Shown: positions 1 through 12,424, counted from the stretch's first letter. The stretch: 64,000 nucleotides of DNA from Carallia brachiata (GCA_021464245.1 JADCRB010000040.1:5176273-5240272), one strand, 5' to 3'. Made by a program: numbers and translations. The notes: generated by a model from the letters alone, not told the origin.

Positions 1-460
1 TACAATACTTTTTAATAAATTTTTAAAACAATATTCTTAATTTTTTATTTTTTATAAAAAAACCAACTAATAATAATAAAGGAAATTTCAAAGAGAAGAC
101 TGCAAAAAACCAAGGAACAACTCATAATAATAAAGGAAATTTCAAAGAGAAGACTGCAAAAAAATAAGGTATACTTTGGGGCAACAAACATGCCCAATTG
201 TACTAGCACAAGAACTTTATAAGAAATTAGTAATATCAAAGTGAAAATTGAATGGTGACACGTCCGTACGCTTGTTCACAATCATGCGAATGGAAGATGC
301 CAATTGCTTAGTGAACTTTATCTCTCATGAAGTCTTGAGTATCAAAAAGTGTATTTCTTTTCTTTGATCAAATGGAGGTAAAAACTGTATTTGTTGAAAG
401 TTATATCCACTGTCAACTGCTTAATTAGTTACACAAATAGTGCCTAAACCAATGATTAAG
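1..460. other. AT-rich intergenic DNA with a 40-bp direct repeat
   Basis: No gene is recognisable. An identical 40-bp segment occurs at 70-109 and again at 124-163, separated by 14 bp. The repeated unit contains the run aaaggaaatttcaaagagaa. The small reading frames here are AT-rich noise. Confidence 0.6.
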
Positions 461-1247
461 TGGGTAACAGTCAATCGTAGAGGTTGCTATGGTACGTTAA
501 TGTTTGCTAAGGTGCGTCGAGAGTATCTCTCTTTTGTCCACCGACCTCTCTTGGATCGTGTGGTCTGTGCTTCTCTGTTGGCTTCATTTTGTTGGGTTTT
601 TATTATTCTCTGTTGGTGGTTGGGTGATGTTTGTGTGCTAGTTTGGTGGAACGTGCTCTCTCTGTTTAGTTTCTTTGCTTGGTTTTCATTTGTAGGCTTC
701 ATTTTTCTCCCCCTGCCTCTCCTATTCGTCGTGACGGTTGGGTGAGGGAGAGAGATTGTCCTTTTGGGTACCAATTCAGGCTTTGTACAGGTTTGAGGGA
801 TGGATCCTCCAGCGGTTCTGTGGCTTTGGCATTTTCTTGGTCATCAGGAGTGGAGATTCAAAGGTTGGGGCATCACCAGCTAGGCTGTGCTGCTTGGCTC
901 CTGGCGTGCTATGTGTGCGTGGTGGCAGATCCAGATGGCATTTAGTTTCTATTGTTTCCTAAATAGTGTTGAAACACCTATGGGTGGCAAAGCTCACACC
1001 GATGGCTGCCGATGCCAGTCTCTCTGGGTTTTTGGTGAGATTGTGGAGCTGTTTAGAAAAAATGCCTTTTAGCATGTGGGCTGAGTCTTTTCTGGGTCTT
1101 AGGCCTAGACTATTCTCAGGCTTATGTGTTTTGTCCCCAATGTTGTCTACCCCTTTGGGCCTATAGGCTTTGTTGGATTGTTTAGACTGTTAGTATGTAC
1201 TTTGAGTTTTTGGGCACTGACTGTGTATAATTAATTTGTTTTAATGC

Positions 1248-1566
1248 TGTCAAAGATATTATCATAATTTGAGAATCTTTTTATATATATCCTAATTATA
1301 TGACATTTCCATATTCATTTTGATCACAGTAATATCTTCATATTACAGTGATCTACTCAAATTACAATAATAGTTTTGATATTTTTCATTATTATATGAT
1401 TCTTTCCATAATTTGATGATTATGTAATTATTATAAGATTATATAATTATTATAGATTGTTTACTTATTTAGTCATATATAACCCTATAAAAAGGTCCTT
1501 TTGTATAGTTAAGTAATACAATTTTCACATTCTCAAATTCTCTCGTTTCTTATAGTACTTTTGTCA
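1248..1566 (+). repeat. 5' LTR of the copia element
   Basis: It starts tgtcaaagatatt and ends cttttgtca. A TATA-like segment with ctataaaaagg lies near 1481-1497, a plausible element promoter. It aligns along its whole length with 5118-5448. Confidence 0.9.
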
Positions 1567-1579
1567 TGGTATCAAAGCC
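1567..1579 (+). promoter_or_regulatory. Primer-binding site (initiator tRNA-Met type)
   Basis: The sequence tggtatcaaagcc follows the left LTR with no gap. The usual plant copia site is TGGTATCAGAGC, so there is one mismatch in the core. Confidence 0.8.
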
Positions 1580-2119
1580 CTGATCTGGGTTTTCATCGTG
1601 GAGGTTTTGCTGACGACCATTTTTTCTTCTCTCTTTATTTTTTTAGCTTGCTCTTTATTGATTTTTCATTAAGAGAAGTTTTTCAACTACGGTTTCGTAT
1701 TTTATACATCTCCACTAATCATCTTCTTATTGCTTTCGTTTTCTACCAGTCATGCCAAGTCAATTGTGCTTAGTGGTGTTTCTTCACTTTGAATAGTTTG
1801 ACAGTTTTCAAGTGTCTTTTTTCCATTTTTGAAGTTATTGGTTTATTGACTATATTGTTGAGATATGACTAGTGCATCATTTTGTTTACTGCATCAAATG
1901 TTTTTGGATACTATGATTAACCAGGCTTCATGTGAAAAAGGTTCTATCTCTGTACCTACTAGTTCTATTGCTTCTTTTGTTTTATCAATTATCCCACATA
2001 CTTCACCTTAATTAATTAATTCTTGTTGTTACAATCATATGACTTTTGATTCGTCTCAATTTTCATAACAAACAAATATACCTCATAAACCACTTATTCA
2101 TACTGTTGATGGGTCTCTT

Positions 2120-5060
2120 ATGACTATTAGTTGCACTAGGTCTATATCTACATCTTCTCTATCCTTACCTGATACTTATTTGGTTTCATCTTTATCATAT
2201 TCTTTGTTATTTGTTGGCCAACATTGTGATCTTGTTTTGGAACTTCATTTTTCTAACTGTGGATGTGAAGTACAGGATCCTCAAATAGGTCAGGTTGTTA
2301 GGATAGGTCGTAAAGTTAGACACCTCTTTAAGCTCACCTCTCTTCAAATTCCTGCTAGTCTTTCTACAACAGTTTCATATTCTACTCCTATTAGTCTTTG
2401 GCACTTACGTTTTGGTCATGCTTATTTATCTAACATTCAGCATTTAGTTTCTAGTAATTATTTGGGGCATGTTACTAAAGAACCTTTTGATTGCATATTA
2501 TGTCAACTAGGTAAACACAAAGCCTTACCTTTTAGTAACAGTAATTCTACATTTTCAACTATTTTTTATCTTGTCCATTCTGATATTTTGGGTCTAGATC
2601 CTATTTCAGCAAAAGGAGGTTCAAAATATTTTGTCATTTTCATTGATGATTTTTCTATATTTACTTAGGTTTACCTTTCAAAAAATTCTTCTAAAATCTC
2701 TCAAATTTACTAAGATTTTTCAACCATGATTTACACTCAGTTCTTCTAGTGTATTAAAATTTTTCGTACTAAAAATACTAAAAAATATAAAGCACCATTA
2801 ATTGTTTCTACCTTAAAACATTATGGTAATATTTTTCATAAGTCCTATCCTAGTACCTCCCAATAAAATGGTTGTGCAAAATGAAAATTGAGTCATATTC
2901 TAAATACTGTTCACTCCTTATTCATTTTTACCTCTTTTCTTGGATCATTTTGGGGTAAAGCTACTTTAACTGTAACATCCACAATTGATAGGATACTTTC
3001 CTCTATTCTAAAAAATAAAACCCTATATGAGTGTCATTTTTAAGAATTATCTAAATATAATCTTCTTAGAACTTTTGGTTGTGTCTGTTTTGTTCTTCTT
3101 TAACCTCATCAGCACACTAAATTAGAATCTTAAGCTCGTCTGTGTTGTTTTTTGAAGTATGGTATTGAACATAAGGGTTACAAATGTTATGATCTTATTT
3201 CTAATAGGCTCCGCGTCTCTCATCATCTCATCTTTTGGGAATACAAGATATTTATTAGTTTAGCCAGTATTTCATCTACTTCTGGACCATCTCCTAGGTT
3301 GTTTACCGATCTTTCACTCGATCTTTTTTTTGACTGATCTTCTAATGCAGGTGTTGTTATCTAAACAAGCGACCACTTTACTCTCTCTCCCAATGAGCTC
3401 GACCAAATTGTTGATCCTTTATAGTCACAACCGAGGTTCTTGACCAGCCTGATACACCTCCATCACTACAGCCTGACGTACCTTCCTCACCACATTATGA
3501 TGCTCCTCACTCACCACTACAGTTTGACGTACCTTACTTATCACAGCCTAATGCTCCTCATTCACCATAGTCTTCAAATTCTCTTCCTATACCTTATACC
3601 TCATCATTCTACTCAGGTACGTGAACCTTTATTTCTTTTCCATGACTTCCAATGTTATTCTATTGTTGCCACCTTGATGAACCCACTTCCTACAGAGAAG
3701 CCAGTTCAAATCCTGCTTGGTATTGTGCTATGTCTCAAAAGATTGAGGTATTAAAAAAGAATCACACATTGAGGTATTGTAAGGCTTGTCTTATTGCTAA
3801 AAAGTACACTCAAGAGTATGGTATTGACTATAATGAGACATTTACTCCTGTAGCTCGTCTTACATCTGTTCACCCTTTATTGGCAGTTGCTGTCATATGG
3901 CAGTGGAAGCTGTTTCAGATGGATGTCGAGATCAAAATGAAGAAGTTTATATGCAGCCTCCTCTTGGCTATTGGCATCCTTTTCACCAAGTTTGTCGTCT
4001 TTGTAGAGCATTATATGAACTTAAACAAGCTCATCGAGCTTGGTTTACCAAGTTCAGTTATACCATTTCGCAGCTTCATTTCACCTCAAGTCCACATGAC
4101 TTTGCTCTCTTCATCTAAAGGACAAACTTTGGTATTGTTCTTTTCCTACTTTATGTGAATGACATGATTATCACAGATGATGATGTTTCAGCATTCGCTC
4201 TCTTCAAAAATATCTAAGTCAGCAGTTTGAGATAAAAGATTTGGGTTCTCTCACTTATTTTTTAGGCTTGGAAGTATCCTTTAGTACTGATGGTTACTTT
4301 TTCTCTCAAGCCAAGTATGCCTCAGATTTCCTTTCTCGAGCTAGTATTTCAAATAGCAAGATTGTTTGCTCGCCCCTTGAGATAAATGTTAAGCTTCACT
4401 AACTAATGGTACACTTCTTAGTGATAGCACTCTGTATCATCAGTTAGTTAGAAATTTAGTTTATTTTTCAATCACTCGTCCTGATATTGCTTATGCAGTT
4501 TATCTAGTTAGTTAGTTCATGGCTGCTCATAAATCTACTCATTTTGCAGTTGTTCTTCGCATTCTACGATATGTCAAGGGGAACTTGTTTCATGGGCTTC
4601 ACTTTTTTGCCCATTCTACTCTTCAGTTACAGGCTTTTTCAAATGCTGACTAGGCTAGAGATCCTATAAATAAATGTTCTACTGTTGATTTTTGTTTCTT
4701 TCATGGTAACTCTCTCATCTCTTGGCACAGTAAGAAACAATCAGTAGTAGCACACTCTAGTACTAAAGCAGAGTATCGTGCATTAGTTGATATAATAGCT
4801 GAACTTATTTGACTTCGTTGGTTGCTCACTAATATGGGTGTTTCGTTTTTGGGTTCGACTATACTGCATTGTGACAATCAAAGCCCCATTCAAGTTGCTT
4901 ATAATGACATCTTTCATGCGCGAACTAAAATATATTGAGACTAATTGTCACTTCATTTGCCAACATATCAATGGTGGACCATGTACTTATAGTTTATTTC
5001 ATCAGTTAATTAGCCTGTTGATATGTTCACGAAGACATACCCTCCAGGCCGTTTTCATGA
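2120..5060 (+). pseudogene. Decayed copia pol (integrase, RT, RNase H remnants)
   Basis: At 2390-2660 the frame carries the GAG-pre-integrase pattern (LWHLRFGH, CILCQLGKH) and the integrase start (HSDILG, GGSKYFVIFIDDFS), ending in a stop near 2666. Further integrase scraps run to about 3250. Reverse transcriptase appears at 3700-4200 with YGIDYNETFTPVARL, then a frameshift to LYELKQAHRAW, and a YVNDM motif where YVDDM is expected. RNase H scraps with STKAEYRAL and LHCDNQS lie at 4740-4900. Each block is broken by stops. This is a plant endogenous retrotransposon remnant, not a host gene. Confidence 0.9.
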
Positions 5061-5107
5061 GTTACTTTGTAAACTCAAATTAGTTTTAATCGATCCAACT
5101 TGAGTTT

Positions 5108-5117
5108 GAGGGGAAGA
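5108..5117 (+). promoter_or_regulatory. Polypurine tract
   Basis: The run gaggggaaga lies immediately 5' of the right LTR, where plus-strand priming of an LTR element is expected. Confidence 0.8.
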
Positions 5118-5448
5118 TGTCAAAGATATTATTATGATTGAGAATTTTTTTATATCTATCCTGATTATAAGATCTTTCCATATTCATATTGATTATAGTA
5201 ATCTCTTCCTATTACAATGATCTTTTAATATTGCAATAATATTTTTGATATTTTGCATTATTATATGATTATTCCCATCATTCGATGATTATGTACTTAT
5301 TACAAAATTATGTAATTATTGTTGATTGTTTACTTATTTAGTCATATGCAATCCTATAAATAGGATCCTCCTATAAATATTTATGTATAGTTGAATAATA
5401 TAATTTTCATATTCTGAAATTTTCTCGTTTTTTGTATTACTTTATTCA
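5118..5448 (+). repeat. 3' LTR of the copia element
   Basis: It starts tgtcaaagatatt and ends ctttattca. It is 12 bp longer than the left LTR, mainly from an extra copy of a short cctataaat-type segment near its TATA region. The exact target duplication aatgc follows. Confidence 0.9.
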
Positions 5449-5496
5449 AATGCAATGCTTGTTTTCTGTTGTTAAAAAAATGGATAACAGTCAATC

Positions 5497-6960
5497 TAAT
5501 GCCAATTTCTTATTATATTATTCTTGTAACGGAGACGTACGTATTCTTTCCCATGTTTTAAATTAAAGGAGTTGGATAGTGTCACCTTTTGAGTGGTTGG
5601 ATTAATAAGGGATTTGAGACTTTTGGCTTTGTGGTCAGTACGTTGGGGTTCAACTTCTATCAAGATCGAATGATTTAATTTATCATTTATTATTTAGTCG
5701 TGATGTATATTGTTATCATCTGATCTCTTCGTATGCTTCCTAAATTTAAAGTTACAATACTACATGACAAAACTGTAAGATATTACATTTACTTTCTGTT
5801 TTTTTTTAATAAGAAAAAGGAGTTGGATAGTTGATTTTGCGATGCATGCACACAACATCGATTTGGATTCACTTAAATGATGCCAAAATTGAGCAGTCAA
5901 GTCTTTTTTTTTTTTGTTAACAAAAAAAAAAACAGTAAAAATAAGTCAATTATTGTATCTGCAGATTAAAATTAAAAATAATTTATCAGTGTCCTTATTA
6001 AATCTCTCAGATAGAGAGAACTTATCATTTAAATACTATTAATTTAAGCAAATCTCCTCACGTCTGACTTTAATGTTAATGAATTTAAAAATTAATACTA
6101 TATTTTTAACATAAAATTTTATTTGTTAAGAATCGGACGATAATAAGAAAACTTAAATTTTAATTAATAAAAAAATGTATTAAATTATTATTTAGATTAT
6201 TATTTTAAGTAAATTTTTTTTTGACCAGATTATTTTAAGTAATAAGTAGTGTAATTACTGAGAAAGAAAAGTGACACGTTATTCATATATTTATTTTAAT
6301 CCTTACATCGCTCATAACATTAGTGGTTGAGCTTTGACTCCACGACGCCCAATTATTGCAGTCGAAGATGATTATGCCCCCACACAATGCCAAATTATTG
6401 TACTCGAAGATGATTATGATTATTGAAACATGTGAAACCCATTTGGTTACGTGTCCCAACACCACAGGTCAGAGGAGGAAAATCAGCTGCACGCAAAGAA
6501 CGTTGCAATATTTACATAGAAAGGAGCTGGAATATTGGGATTCTCAGAACAATATTTTTGTTGAGCTTTTAAAAAAAACAATTTTTGTTGTGCCAAGGGC
6601 ATCCGTGTGCTCTTTTTTTTTTTTCAAGCGCATTTGTAGTGTCAAACTCTTAATTTTTTTAAGAAGACGAAAAGTAAAAATATTAGAACACCAACGTTTT
6701 TGATAAATTTTTCATATTGTCAATATTTCAAATATAGATTTTGAGCTTGACACGGTGATAAAAATTTACTACTTTAGTAACAGAGATAAGACTGTTTAAA
6801 AATCAACGACTAACTCATAAAAAATTGATCAATTCTCTTGTATAAATCTATATTTGTCTAAATTGTAAGAGTCTAAATTAGTTTCAGTTTTAAAAATTTA
6901 TAATCTGTTAGGGGCTGATTGAATGTAGATTAGGGTCTGTAATCCGAGCAAATTCTCTGC

Positions 6961-7002
<42 letters not shown>

Positions 7003-8259
7003 GTTAGTTAAGAAATTATGCGGAAAGAAAGATATTTGGGAATGTACGTCAAGAGAAATAAGGGCAGTGAACACACATTTTCATAGACGATTTTGTTATG
7101 TTCTTATGATTTCCTTTTTCTTTTCTATAGCCGGGTCAGATTTGGCTGTGTATGAAAGTAAAATTATGTACTTGCTGGGTTCAATGCTCTGAGCCAAAAA
7201 GTTGAGAAATTCAATACTTTTTTTAAAAGTTTTTTTTGTCATACATATTTGTTGTTTTTTTTTTTTCTTTTATTGCGCCAAATCTCTCAAATTAATTCAA
7301 TCTAATTCACTACTAACAAATTGTATTTGACAAATTAAATAAAATAATAGATTAAATATAGATAAAAAATTACCTAATCTATTATCAATAAATTAAATAT
7401 GTGTATACCAAAATCAACTAATCTAACACGCCGACACTTGTGATCCATGACACGGTGATGGAGAGACCGTGAGGGCACCCAGTAGGGCAGGGCATTATGT
7501 TCTTTTACCACTTGGGTGGCTGCTATTTCGTGCGAAGTCAGAGTACCTAGGCCCACATGGTACAAATCTTTATGAAATCTGAAAGGCACCAGAAGGCAAC
7601 ATTAGTCGGATCAATCAAGCGGCAATTCATATTTCACTTGCAATGTTATTTTTCAGTAAAATTACGAGAATATATTTAATAAAATATGTAAAAAAATATA
7701 TATTTAATTTAATAATATTTAATAATTTATTTATTTATTTATTTTTTAAATTTAATATATTTATTATAATTTAACAGTTTAAATTATTACGTATTAATTA
7801 TACTTTTATAATTAAGAGTCCAAAAAATTATTCTTTACTTTTTATTATTTCTCTTATAGCTGTCGTTATTCATATTGTCGGTAGTTTTTCGTTGCTTTAA
7901 TAATTGTTTAAGACATAATCTGAAGCATGAATCACCTGTCCAAGAAAATTTTGCAAAATGCCATCCACATGCCTCGTGTTTTCTAGAAAGTATTGGATTA
8001 TTATATCCAATGAATCATTGAAGTTCTTTAATTTCATCTCTTACCAATGACTATTTATATTTTATCTTTTTTTTTATAATTTTTTTATCTATCCTACCAA
8101 CTTAATTTTATCACAACTTTTTTCTCTCATAAATTATTATTTATTTTTTCTCATTATTTTCTTTCTCACAAATTTTTTATTAATAAAAAATATTTTATTT
8201 TTTCACAAACTTTTTTTCCCACAGTTTCTCACAAATCTAAAAACACAAAGCAAGTCCAA
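5497..8259. other. AT-rich intergenic region
   Basis: No gene recognised. Contents are an (AT)n tract at about 6966-6999, a short imperfect duplication (caattattgcagtcgaagat near 6350, repeated with changes near 6388) and AT-rich repeat debris at 7675-7810. Similar debris recurs near 38045, 46450 and 50562. The small frames here have no recognisable domain. Confidence 0.5.
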
Positions 8260-8276
8260 TCAAAGTCAACCATGTG

Positions 8277-9243
8277 GTAACAGTAAATAAAATAAATTGC
8301 ATGTTAGTGAAGGGAAGGTTATTGTGCACCCGTGCAGTCTCACGTGCGCCGAGAGCTCTTCTCCTTTTTCCTCACTTGGGTGGTCGCTCAGCACAAGTGT
8401 CGCTGCTCCTTCGTGGGCTTTGCTCCCCGTCGTGGGATTGTCTGGTGTTCTTTCTCTTCATCGTTGGTCCGTTCGTGGGAGCTGTTTGGTGATTTCATGC
8501 TGATCCATTCTCCCTAGTTCGTATCTCGCATTTTGCCTGGTTGTGCTTCACTGGCGTCCTTTCTCCCCCTACCTTCCTTGATCGCTTAGGCGGTTGGTGC
8601 GATGGTAGGGGAGGTGCTCTCCCATTTGTCTGCAGTCAGGCCTTGTGCAGTTTCTGTTGGTAGGGGTCTGGTTGGAGGTGAGGCGGCTCCCGTGGTTTTT
8701 TGGGCTTCGGGGTCTGGGTTGCTGATGCGGGTTGCAGCTGGGGCTTTGTTTCTCCGCCGGTCCTCCTGTGCGTTTCTTGTGTAGTCGTAATGGCTATGTT
8801 TCGCTTGTCAGTGGTGGCGCTCACGTCGGCGTTTGTCAGGGTCGATCTTTCCGGCCTTGTCGAGGATGATTGTGGAGCTGCATTTGTTTTTTTTTTTTTA
8901 AAGTCTTAAAGGGAGGAGAAGGATATGAAAATAATAGGTTCGGAATTGAACCCGGATCTGATGGTTGGAAGGTAAACCCTCTAACCATTGCATCCCGAGC
9001 TGCATTTGTTTTGGTTTGCTTCCTAAGGCCTGTGGGCAGAGTTTGGGCTAGGTTATAGGCCTAGTCATTTTGTCTTGGTTTGCTTCCTGCATCTGTAATT
9101 TGGTCTTTGGGCCTTTGGGTCTATAATGAGATTGTCAGGGCTTGGTGGTCTGTCTTGGTGATTGTATGTAACGTTTATTTTGAGCTCGGTCTGTATGTTA
9201 ATGGTGTTTAATGAGAGTTTCTTTTCGTGTTGTTCAAAAAAAA
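8277..9243 (+). mobile_element. Non-LTR retroposon, RT-less, second copy
   Basis: This element of about 0.97 kb is flanked by a degenerate target duplication: tcaaagtcaaccatgtg at 8260-8276 and tcaaagtcgatcacgtg at 9244-9260, matching at 14 of 17 positions. It ends in gttcaaaaaaaa. Its core is much richer in GC than the flanks and shares blocks with the retroposon at 477. It carries a SINE on the opposite strand at 8888-8996. The overlapping 60-70 residue frames are compositional and show no domain. Confidence 0.65.
8888..8996 (-). mobile_element. tRNA-derived SINE nested in the retroposon
   Basis: On the minus strand this 109-bp element has an A-box-like aatggttagaggg, a B-box-like gggttcaattccgaacc, and an A-tail (poly-T on the plus strand at 8888-8900). 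An exact 12-bp target duplication, gagctgcatttg, lies at 8876-8887 and 8997-9008. It interrupts the retroposon, so it is the younger insertion. Confidence 0.8.
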
Positions 9244-9260
9244 TCAAAGTCGATCACGTG

Positions 9261-11430
9261 AAAAAATGATTATTATATTTCTTTTTGGTTAAATAAACGG
9301 CGGCCAAATGGCAATTAATTTAAGGCCAGAAATACTTTAACGATGATTTTTTATATGACTATTATACTTCTAACCTTTCCTGCTCGTTATGATATCAAAT
9401 GTTGTTTAACACATTATCGAGTCAGGAAGAGAAAAGAAACCCTTGAAGGCCCAATTGGAGGTTTTTTTTTTTATTATTATTATTATCTTTTGTTCGGGGT
9501 GAACATAAAGAGCTGAACATTGAAGCCGGGAAAGGACCAGGACTCACTCAAGTTAGGAAGGGGGCAATTGGCTATTTATAATTAAGAACTTTGAAACATT
9601 ATTGGGAGATAAATTGAAAAAAACATCCATGCTTCAAAACTAAGAGTCACACCATTCTTAATAAAAAATTTGATTTTGGTAACAGCCAAATTTGGACTCT
9701 AATATGTAACTTGAATGTTGAACAGAACGATTCTGAAGACCTCTAAAGCAAATCAGTTATACAAATAAAAGTGGTCGTCAGGCATAAGATGCATAACGAA
9801 TAAAGGTTAACCAGTTCCAGCAATGCTTCAAAGCAGGCGTAGGAGCGTCCCCATTTCATACCATCAAACTATAGATCAGCTGAAAACAAGCATGGCCCAA
9901 TCCAGTCATCTCATTCAAGTTCAAAGCTCTCAACCATTCCAATCCCCAGCAGAGAAAGGCTTAAAAGAAAATTAGGAATGACACTCCAGCCAGCTTATAG
10001 CATTGCTTTTTCATTTAAGTTGAGAAAACCAATAGTGTGCTTCATTCATGCAACTAAAGGGACAACCCAAGCCCAAAGCAAATGAAGCCAACTCGAGTCT
10101 AATGACCATAATCATTCAGATCAGGACTGCAGCATTACTGCAACGACCGTCAAGAATTTTTCACAGTTTATAGTCCTTGAAACTATTCCTAGGACTAACA
10201 TTCTCCAGCGTACATGTCATGATGCAATGAAAGATAGGACTTGTTCACAGAAAGCAAGTTTATAAGTAAAATGATCTGTATGTGAATAAAACACCATAAA
10301 GCAGGAATTAGACTCCCTCAGACATGACTGCCCTGATATTTTGGCATTTTGGTATAAATCATCTACCTCTTGAACTCACAGGAAAACTCTGAGAAACCCT
10401 CCCCTCTCTTCTTTGTGTGGATTTCCATTTCCTGGCCTCATCATCTCAACTCCGAGCTAGTTAAATAGTAACTTTAGAAACTTAATCCTAGCTGCAAATT
10501 ATTAGGTTGTGTACACAGGATAGCCTTGCACAACTTTGGTCGGAACCTAAGCATAAAAAGGTCCTCTCTGAAAACACCATCACAGCCTATTGCACTAACA
10601 ATTCCCACACCAGCTTGGAAAATATCTTGCAATCTCGATGTCTTAGCTGTTATAGATTGCAAACTTAACTGCATAAACTTCTAAATTTGACTAAGACTTC
10701 TAAATTTTACCGTGCTAGCAAAGAAAAAGGATGAGTTGGTGCTAGGAGGCACATATCATATTGGCAGTGACTGGAGTAGCTACACAGCTTCTTGTTATTT
10801 CCACGCTTCACTAGAAGACAGTCAATTGACCAAGCATTTTGACGATACTCTGACCTACAAATCAAGAATGGGTGGCACCAACAACTAGTCTACAACTTAG
10901 AACTATCACCTTAAATACTAACTAAAGCACACGTTTTATATCAAGGAACAAGATTTAGTTGAAACCCAATCATTATACTCAGTCAGTGGAGAAGCTCAAG
11001 CATCTTTTTACATAGACTCCAGAACGATGACATAAATTTTCACTATGCAATGGATAAAAATTACAACACCGATTTAAGGAGATATCGTGGACAAAAAAAA
11101 CAAAAAAACAAATATTTACTGAAAACGTAACATTCTTAGCATCAGGGCATGTGGACTGATCACCACCCTTTGGCTCAATATTTGGCCATAGTTGCAGTAA
11201 TGCTGGCCTTTTCTCTCCGTTCACATAAAAGTACAAATTGCTTCAATATCCCACTGACTAGAATGTAAATTCTTAGAAAACCCAGGTCTAATAGAGATTC
11301 TATCTCCAAGCACTTTCTGTTTTCATCTCCTTTACAATGTTATTATTCTCTTTCAATCCGCAAAAGCAACGCCTCAAAATTTTGACTCCTCAAAACAGAC
11401 ATTATAATAACGAAAAAATGGTTATTTAGC
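9261..11430. other. Non-coding stretch downstream of the plastid-type gene
   Basis: No coding exon recognised. About 9700-11400 is less AT-rich than most intergenic DNA here and free of obvious transposon signatures. It lies directly 3' of the minus-strand gene ending at 11431, so it could hold a long 3' UTR or a spliced non-coding extension. That is inference from position only. Confidence 0.35.
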
Positions 11431-12424
11431 CTAGGAAATTTTACCCTCGAGACGTTCTATCCGCTGGGCAATTAAGTTCACTGCTGCATTGGCTGATGAG
11501 AATGCCCCATGAAAGCTTTCTTGATAGGAAATAGATTGCAATTCTCTGGCCATCTTCAATAAAATCTCACCAAGATCAGTCCTTTTCTCTAGCAAAGACT
11601 CATAGTATGACTCTGCGGCAATCCTACTGATTTCTACATTCGTCTTCTCAGGACAGTACTCGTCATCCAACCACTTGTGTAGCGTAATCCTTAACCACTC
11701 CGACTCCTAAACATCAGTTCATATAAATAAACTCTTTGTCTCAAAGTTTTAATTATAAAAATTGATTAAAAAAAATTGGTAGTTGCGTTTAATTAATTTT
11801 AAAATAATTATTAAATTAAAAAAAAGATAAATTTTTAAATAGAATAAAAAATTAATATTATAATAATTTTTTGTTTCAAAATTTATTTTAATTAAAACGA
11901 CACTCATATTTTTAAAACGAATATTAATATTTTTAAAACACCTGTTATTTTTATATTACAACAATAACAATATCAATCGCTATTTTAAATATAACAGTTA
12001 TAATTTTATTTAAAATATTTCTCGAGAAAAAAGAAAAAAACTCGAGACATGCACCAAGATTCTTTTAAATAACATGGACCTATAACTATTTAGCCGTTAC
12101 TCAAACCGAAATAAAAAGAAAGGGAAAAAAGAGGATTACTTCCAGGGCTTTGGAGGGGAGCAACCAATGGTCAGGGACCCTAAGGTCTTGAACATAAGTT
12201 TCGTCTTCTGGGTAAGCTTCATCTGCTTTGCTGCAATGGGTGTATGAAGAAGGAAACTGGGACCTTGAGAAAGAAGGATAGAAATGGGGTCCATTTATGG
12301 GTCGGATTGGGATTGGGATTGGGATTGGATTGGAGGAGACTGAAAAATTAGAAGCAGCTGTGGGAAACCAGGGTGTGTGTTGACGGGTAATTGAGAAGTC
12401 GATGGATAATAACAACAACTTCAT
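11431..12424 (-). CDS. Uncharacterised plant protein, probably plastid-targeted
   Basis: Two exons, 12424-12140 and 11706-11431, joined by a GT-AG intron in phase 0, give 186 residues. I chose the ATG at 12424 (MKLLLLSIDF) because the frame further upstream has no ATG. Residues 1-60 are rich in Ser, Thr, Pro and basic residues and poor in acidic ones, like a plastid transit peptide. They include a PIPIPIPI run encoded by a gggatt microsatellite. The rest is an acidic, helical domain: VPDHWLLPS, then ESEWLRITLHKWLDDEYCPE, SYYESLLEKR and FSSANAAVNLIAQRIERLEG. I recognise it as a conserved plant-type sequence but cannot assign a function. The splice and frame are well supported; the localisation is inference. 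Confidence 0.8.

Larger units (their letters stand above)
1248..5448 (+). mobile_element. Ty1/copia LTR retrotransposon, degenerate
   Basis: The 4.2-kb element has two LTRs (1248-1566 and 5118-5448), each starting TG and ending CA. A tRNA-Met type primer-binding site (tggtatcaaagcc) abuts the left LTR, and a polypurine tract abuts the right one. An exact 5-bp target duplication, aatgc, lies at 1243-1247 and 5449-5453. Between the LTRs are decayed pol fragments in copia order: GAG-pre-integrase and integrase start, reverse transcriptase, then RNase H. Gag is not recognisable. Many stops and frameshifts mean it cannot encode its own proteins. LTR substitutions and indels point to an old insertion. 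Confidence 0.92.
477..5480 (+). mobile_element. Non-LTR retroposon, RT-less, interrupted by a copia element
   Basis: A retroposon of about 0.8 kb (477-1247 plus 5454-5480) is split by the copia element at 1248-5448. It is bounded by a long target-site duplication: tgggtaacagtcaatc at 461-476 and tggataacagtcaatc at 5481-5496, matching at 15 of 16 positions. It ends in an A-run directly before the right duplication, as expected for target-primed reverse transcription. The body is T/G-rich and richer in GC than its surroundings. I see no reverse transcriptase, endonuclease or RNase H domain. It shares blocks with the element at 8277-9243, for example tctcccccta/gcct, caggc(c)ttgt-cag and gggccta/ttgggtctata. 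The family is unrecognised; it could be a LINE-derived non-autonomous element or an untranslated LINE end. Confidence 0.7.

Noticed and set aside
440..1166. Set of 60-100 residue frames
   Set aside because: They lie in the retroposon body in several frames and share no domain.
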